Source: Lachnospiraceae bacterium
GTDB taxonomy: Bacteria > Bacillota > Clostridia > Lachnospirales > Lachnospiraceae
Length of the DNA stretch: 64,000 nt
Assembly: GCA_029225065.1 (NCBI GenBank)
Contig: JAQXVT010000035.1
Span: 62,001-126,000 of the forward strand
Direction: 5' to 3'
Each line of letters begins with the position of its first letter. Within the stretch, counting starts at the first letter, position 1. The notes beneath the pieces are model-generated. The model searched no databases, was not told the origin of the DNA, and was given only the letters and a program-made list of their open reading frames with translations. Shown here piece after piece: positions 1 through 13,013 of the stretch. The position numbers and the translations under genes are program-made.

Positions 1-278
1 CATAGTTTAGATAAAGTTTAGATAAAAATAAAATAGATTCGTCCCTTTGGCCGTAAAACAGGTGGAATGGGACGGAAATCCCTTATACTGTACAGCAAAC
101 GGGTGAAAAAAGCAACGAATATTTTAAAAATGCATAAAAAACGAACGGATCATTTTACAAAAATGTAAAAGAAGAGAGGGGCAACTGTACAGGGTGCACA
201 AAAAAGTGACGTTAAATACTGGAAAACAAGAGAAACTTTGTTGAATTATAGAAAAAGATAAAATAATTTAATCTATAA

Positions 279-307
279 TTGACAGATACGAAAAAAAGTT
301 GTATATT
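279..307 (+). promoter_or_regulatory. Sigma-A type promoter for the sugar-binding protein operon
   Basis: TTGACA (279-284), 17-nt spacer, TATATT (302-307), about 110 nt upstream of the SBP start codon. Confidence 0.75.
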
Positions 308-418
308 ATGACCAGAAAGAAAAAACAAAGAAAAAAAAGTGTACAAGATACACAAAGGCCCGCCGCAGACCGGCGGCACACACACTGTGCAATATGTACC
401 AAAAAGGAGGATAAAATT

Positions 419-1777
419 ATGAACAAGAAATGGCTCACAATGCTCCTCACTGCTTCTATGATAGCTTCCCTTGGAACGACCGTAGCTTTCGCAGAGGAAG
501 AAACAGAAGCAGCTCCGAGCGCAGTCACAACAGTAGGTCCGGATGACGCAACACACTTTGAACTGTGGTCATTCGTAGACGTACACAACGAGTTCTACGC
601 AAACATGGTAAATGAGTGGAACGAGCAGAACCCGGACAAGCAGGTTCAGATCACATTCAGTACCTATCCGTACTCTGATATGCACAACAAACTGATGATG
701 TCCCTGCAGGCAGGCAGCGGCGCACCGGATATGTGCGATATCGAGATCGGCCAGTTCCCGAACTACGTTGGAGAGGACTGCCCGCTGTATGATATGACAG
801 AGGCACTTGCTCCGTATGAGGATTCTCTTGTAAAGGCTCGTCTGGATGTATACTCCAGAGCAGATGGCGCAAGAATCGGTGTTCCGACACACGTTGGTGC
901 TACGGTAATGTACTGGAATGCAGATATCTTTGAGCAGTATGGTCTTGATTACAAGTCTGTAAAGACATGGGATGATTATACCGCACTTGGCGAGCAGCTG
1001 AAGGAAGCTTCCAACGGCGAAGTGTACCTGACATCTGTTGATACAGGCGGAACAGACTGGCTGTGGCTGGCTATGGCTGAGTATGGCGAGGACTGGACCG
1101 GCGGCCTTGGCGAGGACGCAGAAGTAAATGTACAGCTTGATTCTGTTAAGAAGATGCTGACCATGCAGCAGCAGTGGCTGAACGATGGTATCGCAATGAT
1201 CTCTACTGACGGACATACCGATACAGACGGATGCCGTGCACAGATTGTTGAAGGAAAGATCGCTTCTTTCCCGAAGGCAATGTGGTACATGAGCCGTTTC
1301 ACATCCTATATGCCGGATGAGAAGGGCAAATGGGACATCACAACCTGCCCGGTATTCGAAGAGGGTCAGAAGAACTCCGTTGGTATCGGCGGAACCGGTA
1401 CAGTTGTAACAAACGAGTGCGAGAATCCGGAACTGGCAGCAGAGTGGCTTGCATGGGCTAAGTGCTCTGAGGAAGGTGAGCAGCACATCTGGAACGATCT
1501 TGGATTTGACGTTTGCAACGAGTCCCTGTGGTCAGATGAAGCATTCGCATACGATGAGTCCAACCAGTACAACACATTCTTCCGCGTAAAACCGTACGAA
1601 GTACTGAACGAGCTGGCTGCTAACGATGCAATCGGAACCATCTATACAACATCCAATTCTCCGACACTGAACGAGCAGATCAACACCTACACCCTGAACG
1701 AGATCTTCGTTGATGGTATGGACGTTGAGGAAGCACTTCAGGAGGCACAGGACGCAATCGACAGCGAGCTGGGCTGA
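419..1777 (+). CDS. Extracellular sugar ABC transporter substrate-binding protein
   Basis: Signal peptide MNKKWLTMLLTASMIASLGTTVAFA, family-1 SBP-like sequence, AAAAAGGAGG SD before the ATG at 419; followed by two permeases. Confidence 0.9.
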   Translation: MNKKWLTMLLTASMIASLGTTVAFAEEETEAAPSAVTTVGPDDATHFELWSFVDVHNEFYANMVNEWNEQNPDKQVQITFSTYPYSDMHNKLMMSLQAGSGAPDMCDIEIGQFPNYVGEDCPLYDMTEALAPYEDSLVKARLDVYSRADGARIGVPTHVGATVMYWNADIFEQYGLDYKSVKTWDDYTALGEQLKEASNGEVYLTSVDTGGTDWLWLAMAEYGEDWTGGLGEDAEVNVQLDSVKKMLTMQQQWLNDGIAMISTDGHTDTDGCRAQIVEGKIASFPKAMWYMSRFTSYMPDEKGKWDITTCPVFEEGQKNSVGIGGTGTVVTNECENPELAAEWLAWAKCSEEGEQHIWNDLGFDVCNESLWSDEAFAYDESNQYNTFFRVKPYEVLNELAANDAIGTIYTTSNSPTLNEQINTYTLNEIFVDGMDVEEALQEAQDAIDSELG

Positions 1778-1822
1778 TAGAGAAATAAGCATGCATTGGT
1801 TTAGATAGTGAAATGATATGGG

Positions 1823-1851
1823 GAGGCCAGGGAATTGCATTCCCGGGTCTC
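1823..1851 (+). terminator. Intra-operon stem-loop between SBP and permease genes
   Basis: GAGGCCAGGGAAT-TGC-ATTCCCGGGTCTC stem; no strong U-tract, so attenuator or RNA-stabilising hairpin. Confidence 0.55.
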
Positions 1852-1930
1852 TCTCTTTCTGATGCAATACAGATTGATGTAATACATGTACTCCGGTACA
1901 TTTCCAGTCGAAAGAAAGGAGGAATACATT

Positions 1931-2839
1931 TTGAAAAAAGCAAAAAAATTACTGTATTCCCAGAAAATAGCACCTTACGTATTCGTACTTCCGTTCGTGC
2001 TCAGCCTGCTGATCTTCTGGCTGTACCCGTTGGTATCTGGTATCTCCATGAGTTTCCAGGATGTATCGTTCGGCGGTATGAAGTGGGTTGGCCTGAAACA
2101 TTTTAAGAAGCTGCTCGGAGATAAGGTGTTCCGTATCGCAGTTGGCAACAGTATTGAGTATATGGCGCTGACACTGCTTCTGATGGTGCCGATCCCGATG
2201 CTGCTCGCAGTGCTTCTTGAGAGCCGTCTGACAAAGGCGAGAGGCGTATGGAAGGTCATCATGTACATTCCGGCGCTGACTTCCGTTGTTATTTCCGGTC
2301 TTCTGTTCCGTCTGATGTTCTCAGAGGGTGACAATGGTCAGCTGAACGTTATCATGAATGCGCTCGGCAAAGCATCCCAGCCATGGCTGAGATCCAAGGG
2401 AACCGGCTGGTGTGCACTGCTGCTTCTGTGCGTCTGGAGATGGACAGGAGTAAATATTCTTTATTATGTAGCGGGTCTGAAAGCAATTGATACTTCTCTT
2501 TATGAGTCCGGTGATATCGACGGAGCAAATGCATGGCAGAAATTCCGTTATATCACGCTTCCGCTTCTGAAGCCGACGACCGTATACGTTATCACGATCT
2601 CTGTATTCGCAGGTCTGTCCATGTTCCTGGAGAGTTTCATGATCTGGGGCGGCAACGCATCTCCGAAGAACATCGGTCTTACGATCGTTGGATATCTGTA
2701 CAGACGTGGTATTGAGAAGAACGAGATGGGATATGCATGTGCGGTCGGCGTTGTGCTGATGGTCATTGCGCTTGTAATCAACTTTATCCAGCTGATTGCA
2801 ACCGGTACGTTCCATATCGGAAAGAAGAAGGAGGATTAG
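1931..2839 (+). CDS. Carbohydrate ABC transporter permease (MalF/UgpA type)
   Basis: Multi-TM protein with EAA-like segment (YESGDIDGANAWQKFRYITLPLLKPT); AAAGGAGG before a TTG start at 1931. Confidence 0.9.
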   Translation: MKKAKKLLYSQKIAPYVFVLPFVLSLLIFWLYPLVSGISMSFQDVSFGGMKWVGLKHFKKLLGDKVFRIAVGNSIEYMALTLLLMVPIPMLLAVLLESRLTKARGVWKVIMYIPALTSVVISGLLFRLMFSEGDNGQLNVIMNALGKASQPWLRSKGTGWCALLLLCVWRWTGVNILYYVAGLKAIDTSLYESGDIDGANAWQKFRYITLPLLKPTTVYVITISVFAGLSMFLESFMIWGGNASPKNIGLTIVGYLYRRGIEKNEMGYACAVGVVLMVIALVINFIQLIATGTFHIGKKKED

Positions 2840-2843
2840 TATT

Positions 2844-3743
2844 ATGGCAAAGACTCCAAAACAGAAAACGATGGCAGGAAATCATAAGGTGGGAACGGTG
2901 CTGGCGACCGGATTATTCCTGATTCTGTGCCTTTTGATTGCATTCCCGCTTGTCTGCGGTCTGCTCGGTTCTTTCCGTGACGGCGCAAAGGTAATTACGA
3001 CCGGTATGTCACTGGACCTGCATTCACCGGTCAGTCTTCAGAACTACAGCGAGCTGTTCGCAATCTTCCATCCGAAGGGAATGTCCGCTGACGTTCTGGA
3101 AACCTCCAGAAAATATTTCATGTGGTATAAGAACAGCCTTGTGCTGACCCTGACGACCGTTGTGCTGACTCTTCTGGTCTGCTACTTCATCGCTTATGGT
3201 CTTACGATGTACAAGTTCAAGCTGCAGGGCTTCCTGTTCTTCATGGTTATCGCAACCATGTCCGTACCGTTCGAAATTCTGATGCTCCCGCTGTATCAGG
3301 AGATCACAAAGATCGGTCTCGTAGACTCCAACGCAGGTGTATTCCTTCCGGGTCTGTGCGCGGCAGGTACGATCTTCTTCTTCAAACAGTACATGGTCAG
3401 CCTTCCGAAGGAGCTGCTCGATGCGGCACGTGTGGATGGATGTACCGAGTACGGAATCAGTATCAAGATCATGATGCCGATCACGAAGCCGGCATTTGCA
3501 TCCCAGGCAATCATGTGTGCAATGGGTTCCTGGAACAACATGCTGTGGCCGATGCTTGTATTCCGTAATACCAGCAAGTTCACACTTCAGATCGGTCTGA
3601 ATACGCTGCTGACCCCGTACGGCAACAACTACAACGTACTGATTGCAGGTTCCATGTTCGGTATCCTTCCGATCCTGGCAATCTACCTGATTTTCAACCG
3701 TTACCTGGTAGAAGGTATGACGAGCGGAGCGGTTAAAGGCTGA
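2844..3743 (+). CDS. Carbohydrate ABC transporter permease (MalG type)
   Basis: EAA-like motif (LLDAARVDGCTEYGISIKIMMPITKPAFASQAI); GGAGG before ATG 2844. Confidence 0.9.
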   Translation: MAKTPKQKTMAGNHKVGTVLATGLFLILCLLIAFPLVCGLLGSFRDGAKVITTGMSLDLHSPVSLQNYSELFAIFHPKGMSADVLETSRKYFMWYKNSLVLTLTTVVLTLLVCYFIAYGLTMYKFKLQGFLFFMVIATMSVPFEILMLPLYQEITKIGLVDSNAGVFLPGLCAAGTIFFFKQYMVSLPKELLDAARVDGCTEYGISIKIMMPITKPAFASQAIMCAMGSWNNMLWPMLVFRNTSKFTLQIGLNTLLTPYGNNYNVLIAGSMFGILPILAIYLIFNRYLVEGMTSGAVKG

Positions 3744-3827
3744 TGCATCCTTATGTCAAATGAGGTAAAGCGATATTTGCAATCCGCTGTACTGCTCGGT
3801 TGAAAAGTGCATAAAAGAAACCGGATG

Positions 3828-3877
3828 GCGGCCCGGCCTGTGAGACAATTCAATGTTTCCGGGCCAGGCCGCTGTTT
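3828..3877 (+). terminator. Rho-independent terminator after the ABC transporter
   Basis: GCGGCCCGGCC ... GGCCAGGCCGC followed by TGTTTT. Confidence 0.7.
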
Positions 3878-4033
3878 TATTTGTTGTGAAAAGTGACTAA
3901 AATGCAGGCTTATTTTTGTGAAAAAAGGAGTGCATAAAAAGCTTGTAAGTTATGTGCAAAGTGTGGTAATCTCACTTTGGAAATATTTAAAATATTTTAG
4001 ACGTAATTAAAACGAAAGAGAGGCTGATCTGTT

Positions 4034-5539
4034 ATGGCAAAATATGTGATTAATGCAGAAAACAAAAAAAGCAAGATCAACAAAGAAATTTACGGACATT
4101 TTTCAGAGCATCTGGGCCGTTGTATTTATGAAGGACTTTATGTAGGAGAAAATTCCGATATTCCGAATACGAACGGTATGAGAAATGATGTTGTTGAGGC
4201 GCTCAAAGAGATGAAGATTCCGGTACTGCGCTGGCCGGGCGGATGCTTTGCAGATGAGTATCACTGGAAAGACGGCATCGGCCCGAAGGAAGGCAGAAAG
4301 AAAATGATCAACACGCACTGGGGCGGAGTCGTAGAGGACAACAGCTTCGGTACGCATGAGTTCTTTGAGCTCTGCCGTCAGCTTGGCTGCAAGGCTTACA
4401 TCAACGGAAATGTCGGAAGCGGCACGGTACAGGAGATGTCTGAGTGGGTAGAGTACATGACGTTCGAGGGCGTTTCCCCGATGGCAGATATGAGAAAAGA
4501 GAATGGCCACGAGGATGCATGGACGGTAGATTACTTTGGAGTCGGCAATGAAAACTGGGGCTGCGGCGGAAACATGACACCGGAGTATTACGGCAATCTG
4601 TACCGCAGATATCAGACGTATGTCAGAGATTACAACCAGGATAAGAAGATCTTTAAGATCGCATGTGGAGCGAACGTTGACGATTATGAGTGGACAGAAG
4701 GCGTGATGAAGACCTGCTTCCGTCATTGCCCGGATGGAATGCACGGATTTATGGACGGTCTTTCTCTTCATTATTATACACATCCGGAAGGATGGGAGAT
4801 CAAGGGAAGTGCAACGGACTTTGATGAGAAGGTATGGTACAAGACGCTTGCAAAGACGCTGTATATGGAGACTCTGATCAACCGCCACGGCGCGATCATG
4901 GACAAATACGATCCGGAGAAGAAGGTTGGCATGATCGTTGACGAGTGGGGTACCTGGTTTACGGTAGAGCCGGGCACCAATCCGGGATTCCTCTATCAGC
5001 AGAACACGATGCGTGACGCACTCGTAGCTGGTATCAACCTCAACGTATTCAACAAGCATTCTGACCGTGTCAAGATGGCGAATATCGCACAGCTTGTCAA
5101 CGTACTGCAGTCTGTAATCCTGACGGATGGACCGGAGATGATCAAGACTCCGACCTACCACGTATTCAAGATGTACAGTGCACATCAGGATGCAACGCTC
5201 GTAGACAGCTACATCGAGACAGAGCAGATCGGTCTGGAAGATGAGTACATGGTTCCGAACCTGAACGAGTCCGCTTCCATCGATGCAGACGGAAAGCTTC
5301 AGATCACGATCACAAACCTCTCCGCGACAGAGAGCTATCCGGTAGAGACACGTCTTGTCGGCTTTGCAGGCGAGAAGGTAAGCGCAGAGATCCTCAGCGA
5401 GGAAATGCACGCAAAGAATACGTTCGAAGATCCGAACGCAGTGACCGTAAAGGCGTTTGACGGCGTAGAAAGAGTACACGGCGGACTGAAATTCACGATT
5501 CCGGCATGCAGCGTACTGCATATCACGGTAGAGAAATAA
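4034..5539 (+). CDS. abfA: Alpha-L-arabinofuranosidase, GH51
   Basis: [25 protein letters not shown]...[19 protein letters not shown]...[13 protein letters not shown]...VDEWGTW are GH51 signatures. Confidence 0.92.
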   Translation: MAKYVINAENKKSKINKEIYGHFSEHLGRCIYEGLYVGENSDIPNTNGMRNDVVEALKEMKIPVLRWPGGCFADEYHWKDGIGPKEGRKKMINTHWGGVVEDNSFGTHEFFELCRQLGCKAYINGNVGSGTVQEMSEWVEYMTFEGVSPMADMRKENGHEDAWTVDYFGVGNENWGCGGNMTPEYYGNLYRRYQTYVRDYNQDKKIFKIACGANVDDYEWTEGVMKTCFRHCPDGMHGFMDGLSLHYYTHPEGWEIKGSATDFDEKVWYKTLAKTLYMETLINRHGAIMDKYDPEKKVGMIVDEWGTWFTVEPGTNPGFLYQQNTMRDALVAGINLNVFNKHSDRVKMANIAQLVNVLQSVILTDGPEMIKTPTYHVFKMYSAHQDATLVDSYIETEQIGLEDEYMVPNLNESASIDADGKLQITITNLSATESYPVETRLVGFAGEKVSAEILSEEMHAKNTFEDPNAVTVKAFDGVERVHGGLKFTIPACSVLHITVEK

Positions 5540-5688
5540 GAGCACATATAAATTGAGAACAGGGAGATAAATTTCGGACATATCTGCTGCTGGCAGGGTG
5601 GAAGATACAGCGGAAGGACATTCTATATATTATGTCCTGTTATAGTACGAAGCAATGTTAGCGGGAAAGCTATCTCCCGTATATAAAT

Positions 5689-7595
<1,907 letters not shown>

Positions 7596-7626
7596 TTCGC
7601 TGCTTGCAGGATCATAATCCTGACTT

Positions 7627-7661
7627 GTAAGGGATCCTGGCGTAAACGGGTCCTTCCTTAC
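7627..7661. repeat. Short palindromic intergenic repeat (TAAGG...CCTTA family)
   Basis: GTAAGGGATCCTGGCGTAAACGGGTCCTTCCTTAC; resembles copies at 16721, 23501, 30565 and 31622. Confidence 0.5.
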
Positions 7662-7693
7662 GAGATTGCTTAAATCAGGATAGAAATAGAATA

Positions 7694-7745
7694 AACTCTC
7701 TCTGCTTTATAAAATATGGAAGCAGGGAGAGTTTCATTTTGTTTT
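7694..7745. terminator. Terminator-like hairpin upstream of nagB
   Basis: AAACTCTCTCTGCTT ... AAGCAGGGAGAGTTT followed by a T-rich stretch. Confidence 0.75.
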
Positions 7746-7902
7746 GCGAATTTGTTTTAACTGAGGCGGACAGGCTCTGAAGCAGTCTGTGTAAGATGAT
7801 GACCAGACTCAGACAAAAAATCCCGGAAATAGAGATAGCAAAAAGTGGCAAAAGATGGTACACTGGATACAGGTAACAGAAAAACAAAGAGAGGGTATTA
7901 CA

Positions 7903-8640
7903 ATGAAAATTATCAAAGCAAGAGACTACAATGATCTGAGCAGAAAGGCTGCAAATATCATTTCAGCACAGATTATTATGAAACCGAACTGTGTACTGGG
8001 ATTGGCGACCGGGTCCACACCGATCGGCACCTACAAGCAGCTGGTAGAGTGGTATGAGAAGGGGGATCTGGATTTCTCAGAGGTAACGACAGTAAACCTT
8101 GATGAGTACAAGGGACTTCCGAGAGAGAATGATCAGAGTTATTATTACTTTATGAATGACAACCTCTTCAGCAGAGTAAATATCAATAAGAACCAGACCT
8201 ATCTGCCGGACGGAATGATTGAGGACAGCGATCAGGCATGCCGCGAGTACAATGCGATTATCCATTCCCTCGGCGGTGTGGATCTGCAGCTGCTTGGTCT
8301 TGGACACAATGGCCATATCGGGTTCAATGAGCCTGGCATCGCATTTGAAACAGAGACACACTGCGTGACACTTTCCGAGCGCACGATCAAGGCAAATATG
8401 CGTTTCTTCGTATCTGAGGCAGATGTGCCGCGCCAGGCCTACACAATGGGCATCAAGACGATCATGTCCGCACACCACATCCTGCTGGTTGTATCCGGCG
8501 AGGACAAGGCAGACATCGTAAAAGAAGCGTTCTTCGGACCGGTGACACCGCAGGTACCGGCATCCATTCTGCAGCTGCACAATCATGTGACGATCGTTGC
8601 GGATGAGGCGGCACTGTCAAAGTGTGAAGGATTGTATTGA
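7903..8640 (+). CDS. nagB: Glucosamine-6-phosphate deaminase
   Basis: LGLATGSTPIGTYKQL, VNLDEYKGL, LGLGHNGHIGFNEP motifs. Confidence 0.95.
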   Translation: MKIIKARDYNDLSRKAANIISAQIIMKPNCVLGLATGSTPIGTYKQLVEWYEKGDLDFSEVTTVNLDEYKGLPRENDQSYYYFMNDNLFSRVNINKNQTYLPDGMIEDSDQACREYNAIIHSLGGVDLQLLGLGHNGHIGFNEPGIAFETETHCVTLSERTIKANMRFFVSEADVPRQAYTMGIKTIMSAHHILLVVSGEDKADIVKEAFFGPVTPQVPASILQLHNHVTIVADEAALSKCEGLY

Positions 8641-8742
8641 TCAGATGAAGTAAATCCTGTATTGTAAGTGAGCAGAGAGTGTTCATGATAATGATCAGGA
8701 ATGGACAGCGAAGAGAATTGCGATATTCATTTTAATAAACGA

Positions 8743-8795
8743 AGAAAGCCATGCACTTTCGAACGAAATCGAATCGTGCATGGCTTTCTTTTTAT
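8743..8795. terminator. Bidirectional terminator between nagB and GH94 gene
   Basis: GAAAGCCATGCAC ... GTGCATGGCTTTC with T-run, between convergent genes. Confidence 0.8.
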
Positions 8796-8799
8796 GCAA

Positions 8800-11235
8800 T
8801 TAGCCCATAATTGCCGTTACGTGGTATTCCTTTTTACCTTCCTCAAATGGAATGATATGGCCGTCGATTTCTTTTCCGTCCACAAGCAGCTTTGCAATGC
8901 CTTTCTGTACGTGGTTTGGATTCTCGACTTTGATCTCGTACTCGGCGCCGCGGAAGGTGCGGTGAAGGGTGAAGTCGCCGAAGTTTTCCGGGATACACGG
9001 ATCAATGCCGAGACCGGTGAATTCCGGCTGTACGCCGAGGATTGCCTGAGAAACGTTGACAAACGTCCATGCGGCGGTACCGGTCAGCCAGCTGTTCTTT
9101 GCCTCGCCGAAGAATTTTGCGTCAGCTCCGGCTACCATCTGGGAGTAAACGTACGGCTCGGTGCGGTGAATCTCACTGATGTCCTCGATATAAGCCGGGC
9201 AGGTCTTGCGATAGATTTCAAAAGCGCGGTTGCCGCGTCCGATGACGGTCTCCGCGATTGAAACCCACGGATTGTTGTGGCAGAAGATGCCGGCATTTTC
9301 CTTGTATCCAGGCGGATAGGAGGAAACCTCTCCGAGGTTGAGATAATATTTGGAATAAGCAGGCTGCAGAAGCATAATGCCGTACTTGGTATCAAGCTTT
9401 TCTTTGACAGAATCAAGCGCTTTTTCTGCAAGTCCCTCTTCAACACCGACTCCGGCAAGGACGCAGAAGCCCTGCGGTTCGATGTAGATCTGTCCCTCCT
9501 CACACTCGTGAGAGCCAATCTTCTGAGATTTGGCGTCATAAGCACGCAGGAACCATTCGCCGTCCCAGCCGTCCTTTAAGATGGCAGCATACATGGTGTC
9601 GACTTCTTTGAGTGCGTCTGCGGCGAGATCGTCTTTTTCGGTCAGACGGCACAGCTGTGCGTATTCTTTTCCGTACTTGACGAACATACCTGCGATAAAG
9701 ACAGATTCAGCGACCGGTCCCTCAGAAGGTCCGGTGGTCTGGAACGGCTCACCCGGCGTATCGGAGAAGCAGTTCAGATTCAGGCAATCATTCCAGTCTG
9801 CACGGCCAATCAGCGGCAGTCCATGCGGTCCCTTGTGGGTGACGATGTACTGGAAGGAGCGGGTCAGGTGCTCAAAGAGCGGAACCTTTGTGGATTCATC
9901 ATTGTCAAACGGAACCATCTCATCGAGAATGGAGAAATCACCGGTCTCCTTGATATAAGCGGCCGTACCTGCGATCAGCCAGAGCGGGTCGTCATTGAAT
10001 CCGCTTCCGATGTCCATGTTGCCCTTCTTGGTGAGCGGCTGATACTGATGGTAAGCGCTGCCGTCCGGGAACTGGGTGGAGGCGATATCGATGATACGTT
10101 CTCTTGCACGCTCCGGAATCAGATGAACGAAGCCGAGCAGGTCCTGACAGGAGTCACGGAAGCCCATGCCGCGTCCGGTACCGGACTCATAATAGGAAGC
10201 AGAACGGGACATATTGAATGTTACCATGCACTGATACTGATTCCAGATATTGACCATGCGGTTGACTTTTTCATCTGCAGAGGAAACGACATATTTGGAA
10301 AGCAGATGATCCCAGTAAGCGTTCAGTTCGCCGAATGCTTTCTCTACCTGCGCCGGAGTCTGGAAGCGGGATAGGAGTTCTTCTGCCGGTTTTTTGTTGA
10401 TCACACCCGGTTTTTCCCATTTCTGGTCTTTCGGGTTTTCTGCGTAGCCGAGCACGAAAACAAAATTTTTCGATTCGCCCGGAGCGAGCGTCACATCAAG
10501 ATGGTGAGCGGCAATCGGTGACCATCCGCTTGCCATGGAATTCTCGCATGTGCCGGCCTCTACCGCAGCCGGATTGGAATATTCGCGGTAAGCACCGATG
10601 AAGCTGTCGCGGCTGGTATCAAAGTCGGCCACATCCGCATTGACACTGAAGTAAGCGAAGTGATTGCGGCGCTCGCGGTACTCGGTTTTGTGATAAATCG
10701 TCGAACCAACAACCTCGACCTCACCGATGCTGAGGTTGCGCTGGAAGTTTGTCATATCGTCCATTGCATTCCACAGACAGAACTCCACGTAAGAGAAGAG
10801 CTTCAGATGTTTTTCCTGATCGGTGTCGTTTGTGAGGGTCAGACTGTTGATCTCACACGTAGCATCCATCGGAACGAATGCAAGCAACTCAGCCTTTACG
10901 CCGTTTTTCGAGGAAGAAAAGCGGCTGTAGCCGATGCCGTGGCGGCACTCATAGTAATCCAGCTCAGTCTGGGTTGGTTTCCAGCCCGGATTCCAGACGG
11001 TATCGCCATCCTTGATGTAGTAATATTTTCCGTTGGTGTCGTATGGAATATCGTTGTAGCGGTAACGCGTGATGCGAAGCAGCTTTGCGTCTTTGTAGAA
11101 GCTGTATCCGCCGCAGGTATTGGATACGAGAGAAAAGAAATCGTTGCATCCGAGGTAGTTGATCCACGGAAGCGGAGTCCTCGGGGTGGTGATGACGTAC
11201 TCACGGTTGGCGTCATCAAAATATCCGTATTTCAT
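8800..11235 (-). CDS. GH94 glycoside phosphorylase, probably cellobiose phosphorylase
   Basis: 811 aa; [53 protein letters not shown] match GH94 cellobiose phosphorylases. Confidence 0.88.
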   Translation of the reverse strand: MKYGYFDDANREYVITTPRTPLPWINYLGCNDFFSLVSNTCGGYSFYKDAKLLRITRYRYNDIPYDTNGKYYYIKDGDTVWNPGWKPTQTELDYYECRHGIGYSRFSSSKNGVKAELLAFVPMDATCEINSLTLTNDTDQEKHLKLFSYVEFCLWNAMDDMTNFQRNLSIGEVEVVGSTIYHKTEYRERRNHFAYFSVNADVADFDTSRDSFIGAYREYSNPAAVEAGTCENSMASGWSPIAAHHLDVTLAPGESKNFVFVLGYAENPKDQKWEKPGVINKKPAEELLSRFQTPAQVEKAFGELNAYWDHLLSKYVVSSADEKVNRMVNIWNQYQCMVTFNMSRSASYYESGTGRGMGFRDSCQDLLGFVHLIPERARERIIDIASTQFPDGSAYHQYQPLTKKGNMDIGSGFNDDPLWLIAGTAAYIKETGDFSILDEMVPFDNDESTKVPLFEHLTRSFQYIVTHKGPHGLPLIGRADWNDCLNLNCFSDTPGEPFQTTGPSEGPVAESVFIAGMFVKYGKEYAQLCRLTEKDDLAADALKEVDTMYAAILKDGWDGEWFLRAYDAKSQKIGSHECEEGQIYIEPQGFCVLAGVGVEEGLAEKALDSVKEKLDTKYGIMLLQPAYSKYYLNLGEVSSYPPGYKENAGIFCHNNPWVSIAETVIGRGNRAFEIYRKTCPAYIEDISEIHRTEPYVYSQMVAGADAKFFGEAKNSWLTGTAAWTFVNVSQAILGVQPEFTGLGIDPCIPENFGDFTLHRTFRGAEYEIKVENPNHVQKGIAKLLVDGKEIDGHIIPFEEGKKEYHVTAIMG

Positions 11236-11260
11236 AGTGAGCTCTCCTTTTCTGTTTTCT

Positions 11261-11273
11261 GAAAACGTTTAAG
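11261..11273. promoter_or_regulatory. LacI/CcpA-type operator near GH94 start
   Basis: TGAAAACGTTTAAG-like palindromic core, about 26 bp upstream of the GH94 ATG. Confidence 0.5.
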
Positions 11274-11495
11274 TAATAAATTAACCTCAGTATATACTAT
11301 ATTTTTGGAGAACGCAACCAGAAGTTTTCAGGCGCAAAACGGTGATTTTAAAACAAAAAGATTTTTCGGCGTACAAAAAACATAGAACTGTACAGAATGC
11401 ATAAAAAATAAGAGAAAAATAATGCAAAATAGTGAAAAGAATAATATGAAATACTGTCAGATAAAACAAAATGGACAATTTAATTATAGAAATGT

Positions 11496-11513
11496 TTCGA
11501 AAACGTTTTAGAA
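11496..11513. promoter_or_regulatory. Second LacI/CcpA-type operator upstream of GH94
   Basis: TTCGAAAACGTTTTAGAA, near-palindromic with central ACGT. Confidence 0.5.
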
Positions 11514-11563
11514 AAGTGAAAGTGCTGTATGGAAAGGAAAATGAAAAAGGACATAGGAACAGA

Positions 11564-11627
11564 AAAGTCCGGGTTCACTGTCTCTTGCTCCGTACCGGGA
11601 GCAATTGAAGCAGTATATCCGGACTTT
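11564..11627. terminator. Long structured hairpin downstream of the SBP/GGDEF genes
   Basis: AAAGTCCGG ... ACTG ... TTGCTCC gtacc GGGAGCAA ... CAGT ... CCGGACTTT nested stems; followed by TTTTC on the minus strand. Confidence 0.6.
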
Positions 11628-11697
11628 GTATACGTGGGAGTATGTTTGGAATGTTTTTTGCAGATGTGCATCACAATTTATGAAAAATTTCGGCCTG

Positions 11698-12996
11698 TTA
11701 AGAGAGCCGTTCGATGGCAACGCGGAGTCTTGTAGCAAATTCGTCCGGATCGCCGTCGCGCTCGAGCATTTCCGAGGCAATGGAAAAGAAGTGATCGCGT
11801 ACTGTCCCGGAAGCAAGCTTTGATGGAAAGAGCGAGAAAGAATCACGATCTTCAAGAAGCGGCATACAGGCGGTGAGCGCAAGTCCCTGCAGGCTGTTAT
11901 CAGAATAGAGCTTCTGATAAGCGCCGGAAGTGGTGGGATACCCCTCACTTAGCCCCTGTTTTTTTACAATCGTATCACTGCTGACGAGGCAGCGGAGCAG
12001 TTTTGCAGCTTCTCTTGGCTGCTCTGCGGAATTGCTGATTGCGTAGAGCAGACCGGGCTGGAGATACCATCCGGACGGTTCCGATTCCGGGATCGCAGTG
12101 AGCAGGGAACCAGACAGAAGCGTGAAGTCTGCTCCGTCGCAGGCGAGCACGAGCGAGGAGGCATAGGATGCATGGCTGAAACAGCCCACAGCCTGACCCG
12201 AGGAAATGGCAAAGGCCGGTTCCTCTGTTATAAGTACAATGTGATCCTCAATCAGCGTCTGATAAAGCGTGAGCAGCTCCGCGAGCTGTGCTTCGGTATA
12301 CTGGAGCACGCCGTTTTCATCAAACATAGTGCAGCCGCTGTGCTGTTCCATCCAGGCGTTCAGCAGTTCAAAAAGATCACTCCGTGTTGCTGTGAGCGGA
12401 TAGATGGTGCCAGAATCCGATGAAGCGGGGCTTTCGTTTTTTCTGGAACAGGCATCTGCAAGTGCGAACAGATCTTTCCAGGTGGAAGGCATACTGACAT
12501 CCAGACGCTGCAGAAGATCTTCATTATAATAGAAGGCAGGCAGGTCGACACTGTTTGAGAGTGCGTAGAGCGTATCGTTTTTTGTGCCCCAGGCGAGGGA
12601 TTCCGCAGTCTGAAGATGCAGGTTTAAATAATCCTTGATGCTGGAAAGAGAATAGAAGGATTTTGCAGGATCCGTGCGGCAGAACTGTTCGTAGGAAATC
12701 TGGATGACATCACAGTCCATGGAAGCGGCATTTCTGGCAGCGTAGAGTGCCGGGTATGCTTCAGAGGTCGTATAGTTCATGGAGAGGTGGATATCCGGAT
12801 ATTGCTGCGCAAAACTGCTCAGTGTCTGCAGCATATATTCGTTTCGGACATCATCTCCCCACCAGGAGACGGAGAGATCCGTTTTTTTAGCCGCCTGGGA
12901 TGAGGTGGGATATATCTCATTTCCGGAGCAGCCGGCCAAAAGAATACAGCAGGCAAAAACAGGAAGCAGCCGAACTCCTTTTTTTATTCCAGACAT
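11698..12996 (-). CDS. Extracellular solute-binding lipoprotein (sugar SBP family)
   Basis: Lipobox LAGC in MSGIKKGVRLLPVFACCILLAGCSG; GAAGGAGG SD 7 nt before ATG at 12996. Confidence 0.85.
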   Translation of the reverse strand: MSGIKKGVRLLPVFACCILLAGCSGNEIYPTSSQAAKKTDLSVSWWGDDVRNEYMLQTLSSFAQQYPDIHLSMNYTTSEAYPALYAARNAASMDCDVIQISYEQFCRTDPAKSFYSLSSIKDYLNLHLQTAESLAWGTKNDTLYALSNSVDLPAFYYNEDLLQRLDVSMPSTWKDLFALADACSRKNESPASSDSGTIYPLTATRSDLFELLNAWMEQHSGCTMFDENGVLQYTEAQLAELLTLYQTLIEDHIVLITEEPAFAISSGQAVGCFSHASYASSLVLACDGADFTLLSGSLLTAIPESEPSGWYLQPGLLYAISNSAEQPREAAKLLRCLVSSDTIVKKQGLSEGYPTTSGAYQKLYSDNSLQGLALTACMPLLEDRDSFSLFPSKLASGTVRDHFFSIASEMLERDGDPDEFATRLRVAIERLS

Positions 12997-13013
12997 GTCA
13001 AATGCCTCCTTCA

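Noticed and set aside
569-1486. 305-aa minus-strand ORF opposite the SBP gene
   Set aside because: Antisense shadow; Cys/His/Leu-rich with no domain signature.
4103-5581. 492-aa minus-strand ORF
   Set aside because: Entirely antisense to a clear GH51 gene; lacks recognisable domains and has a composition typical of shadow ORFs.
8701-11262. Plus-strand ORFs across the GH94 gene
   Set aside because: Shadow ORFs of the 811-aa phosphorylase.
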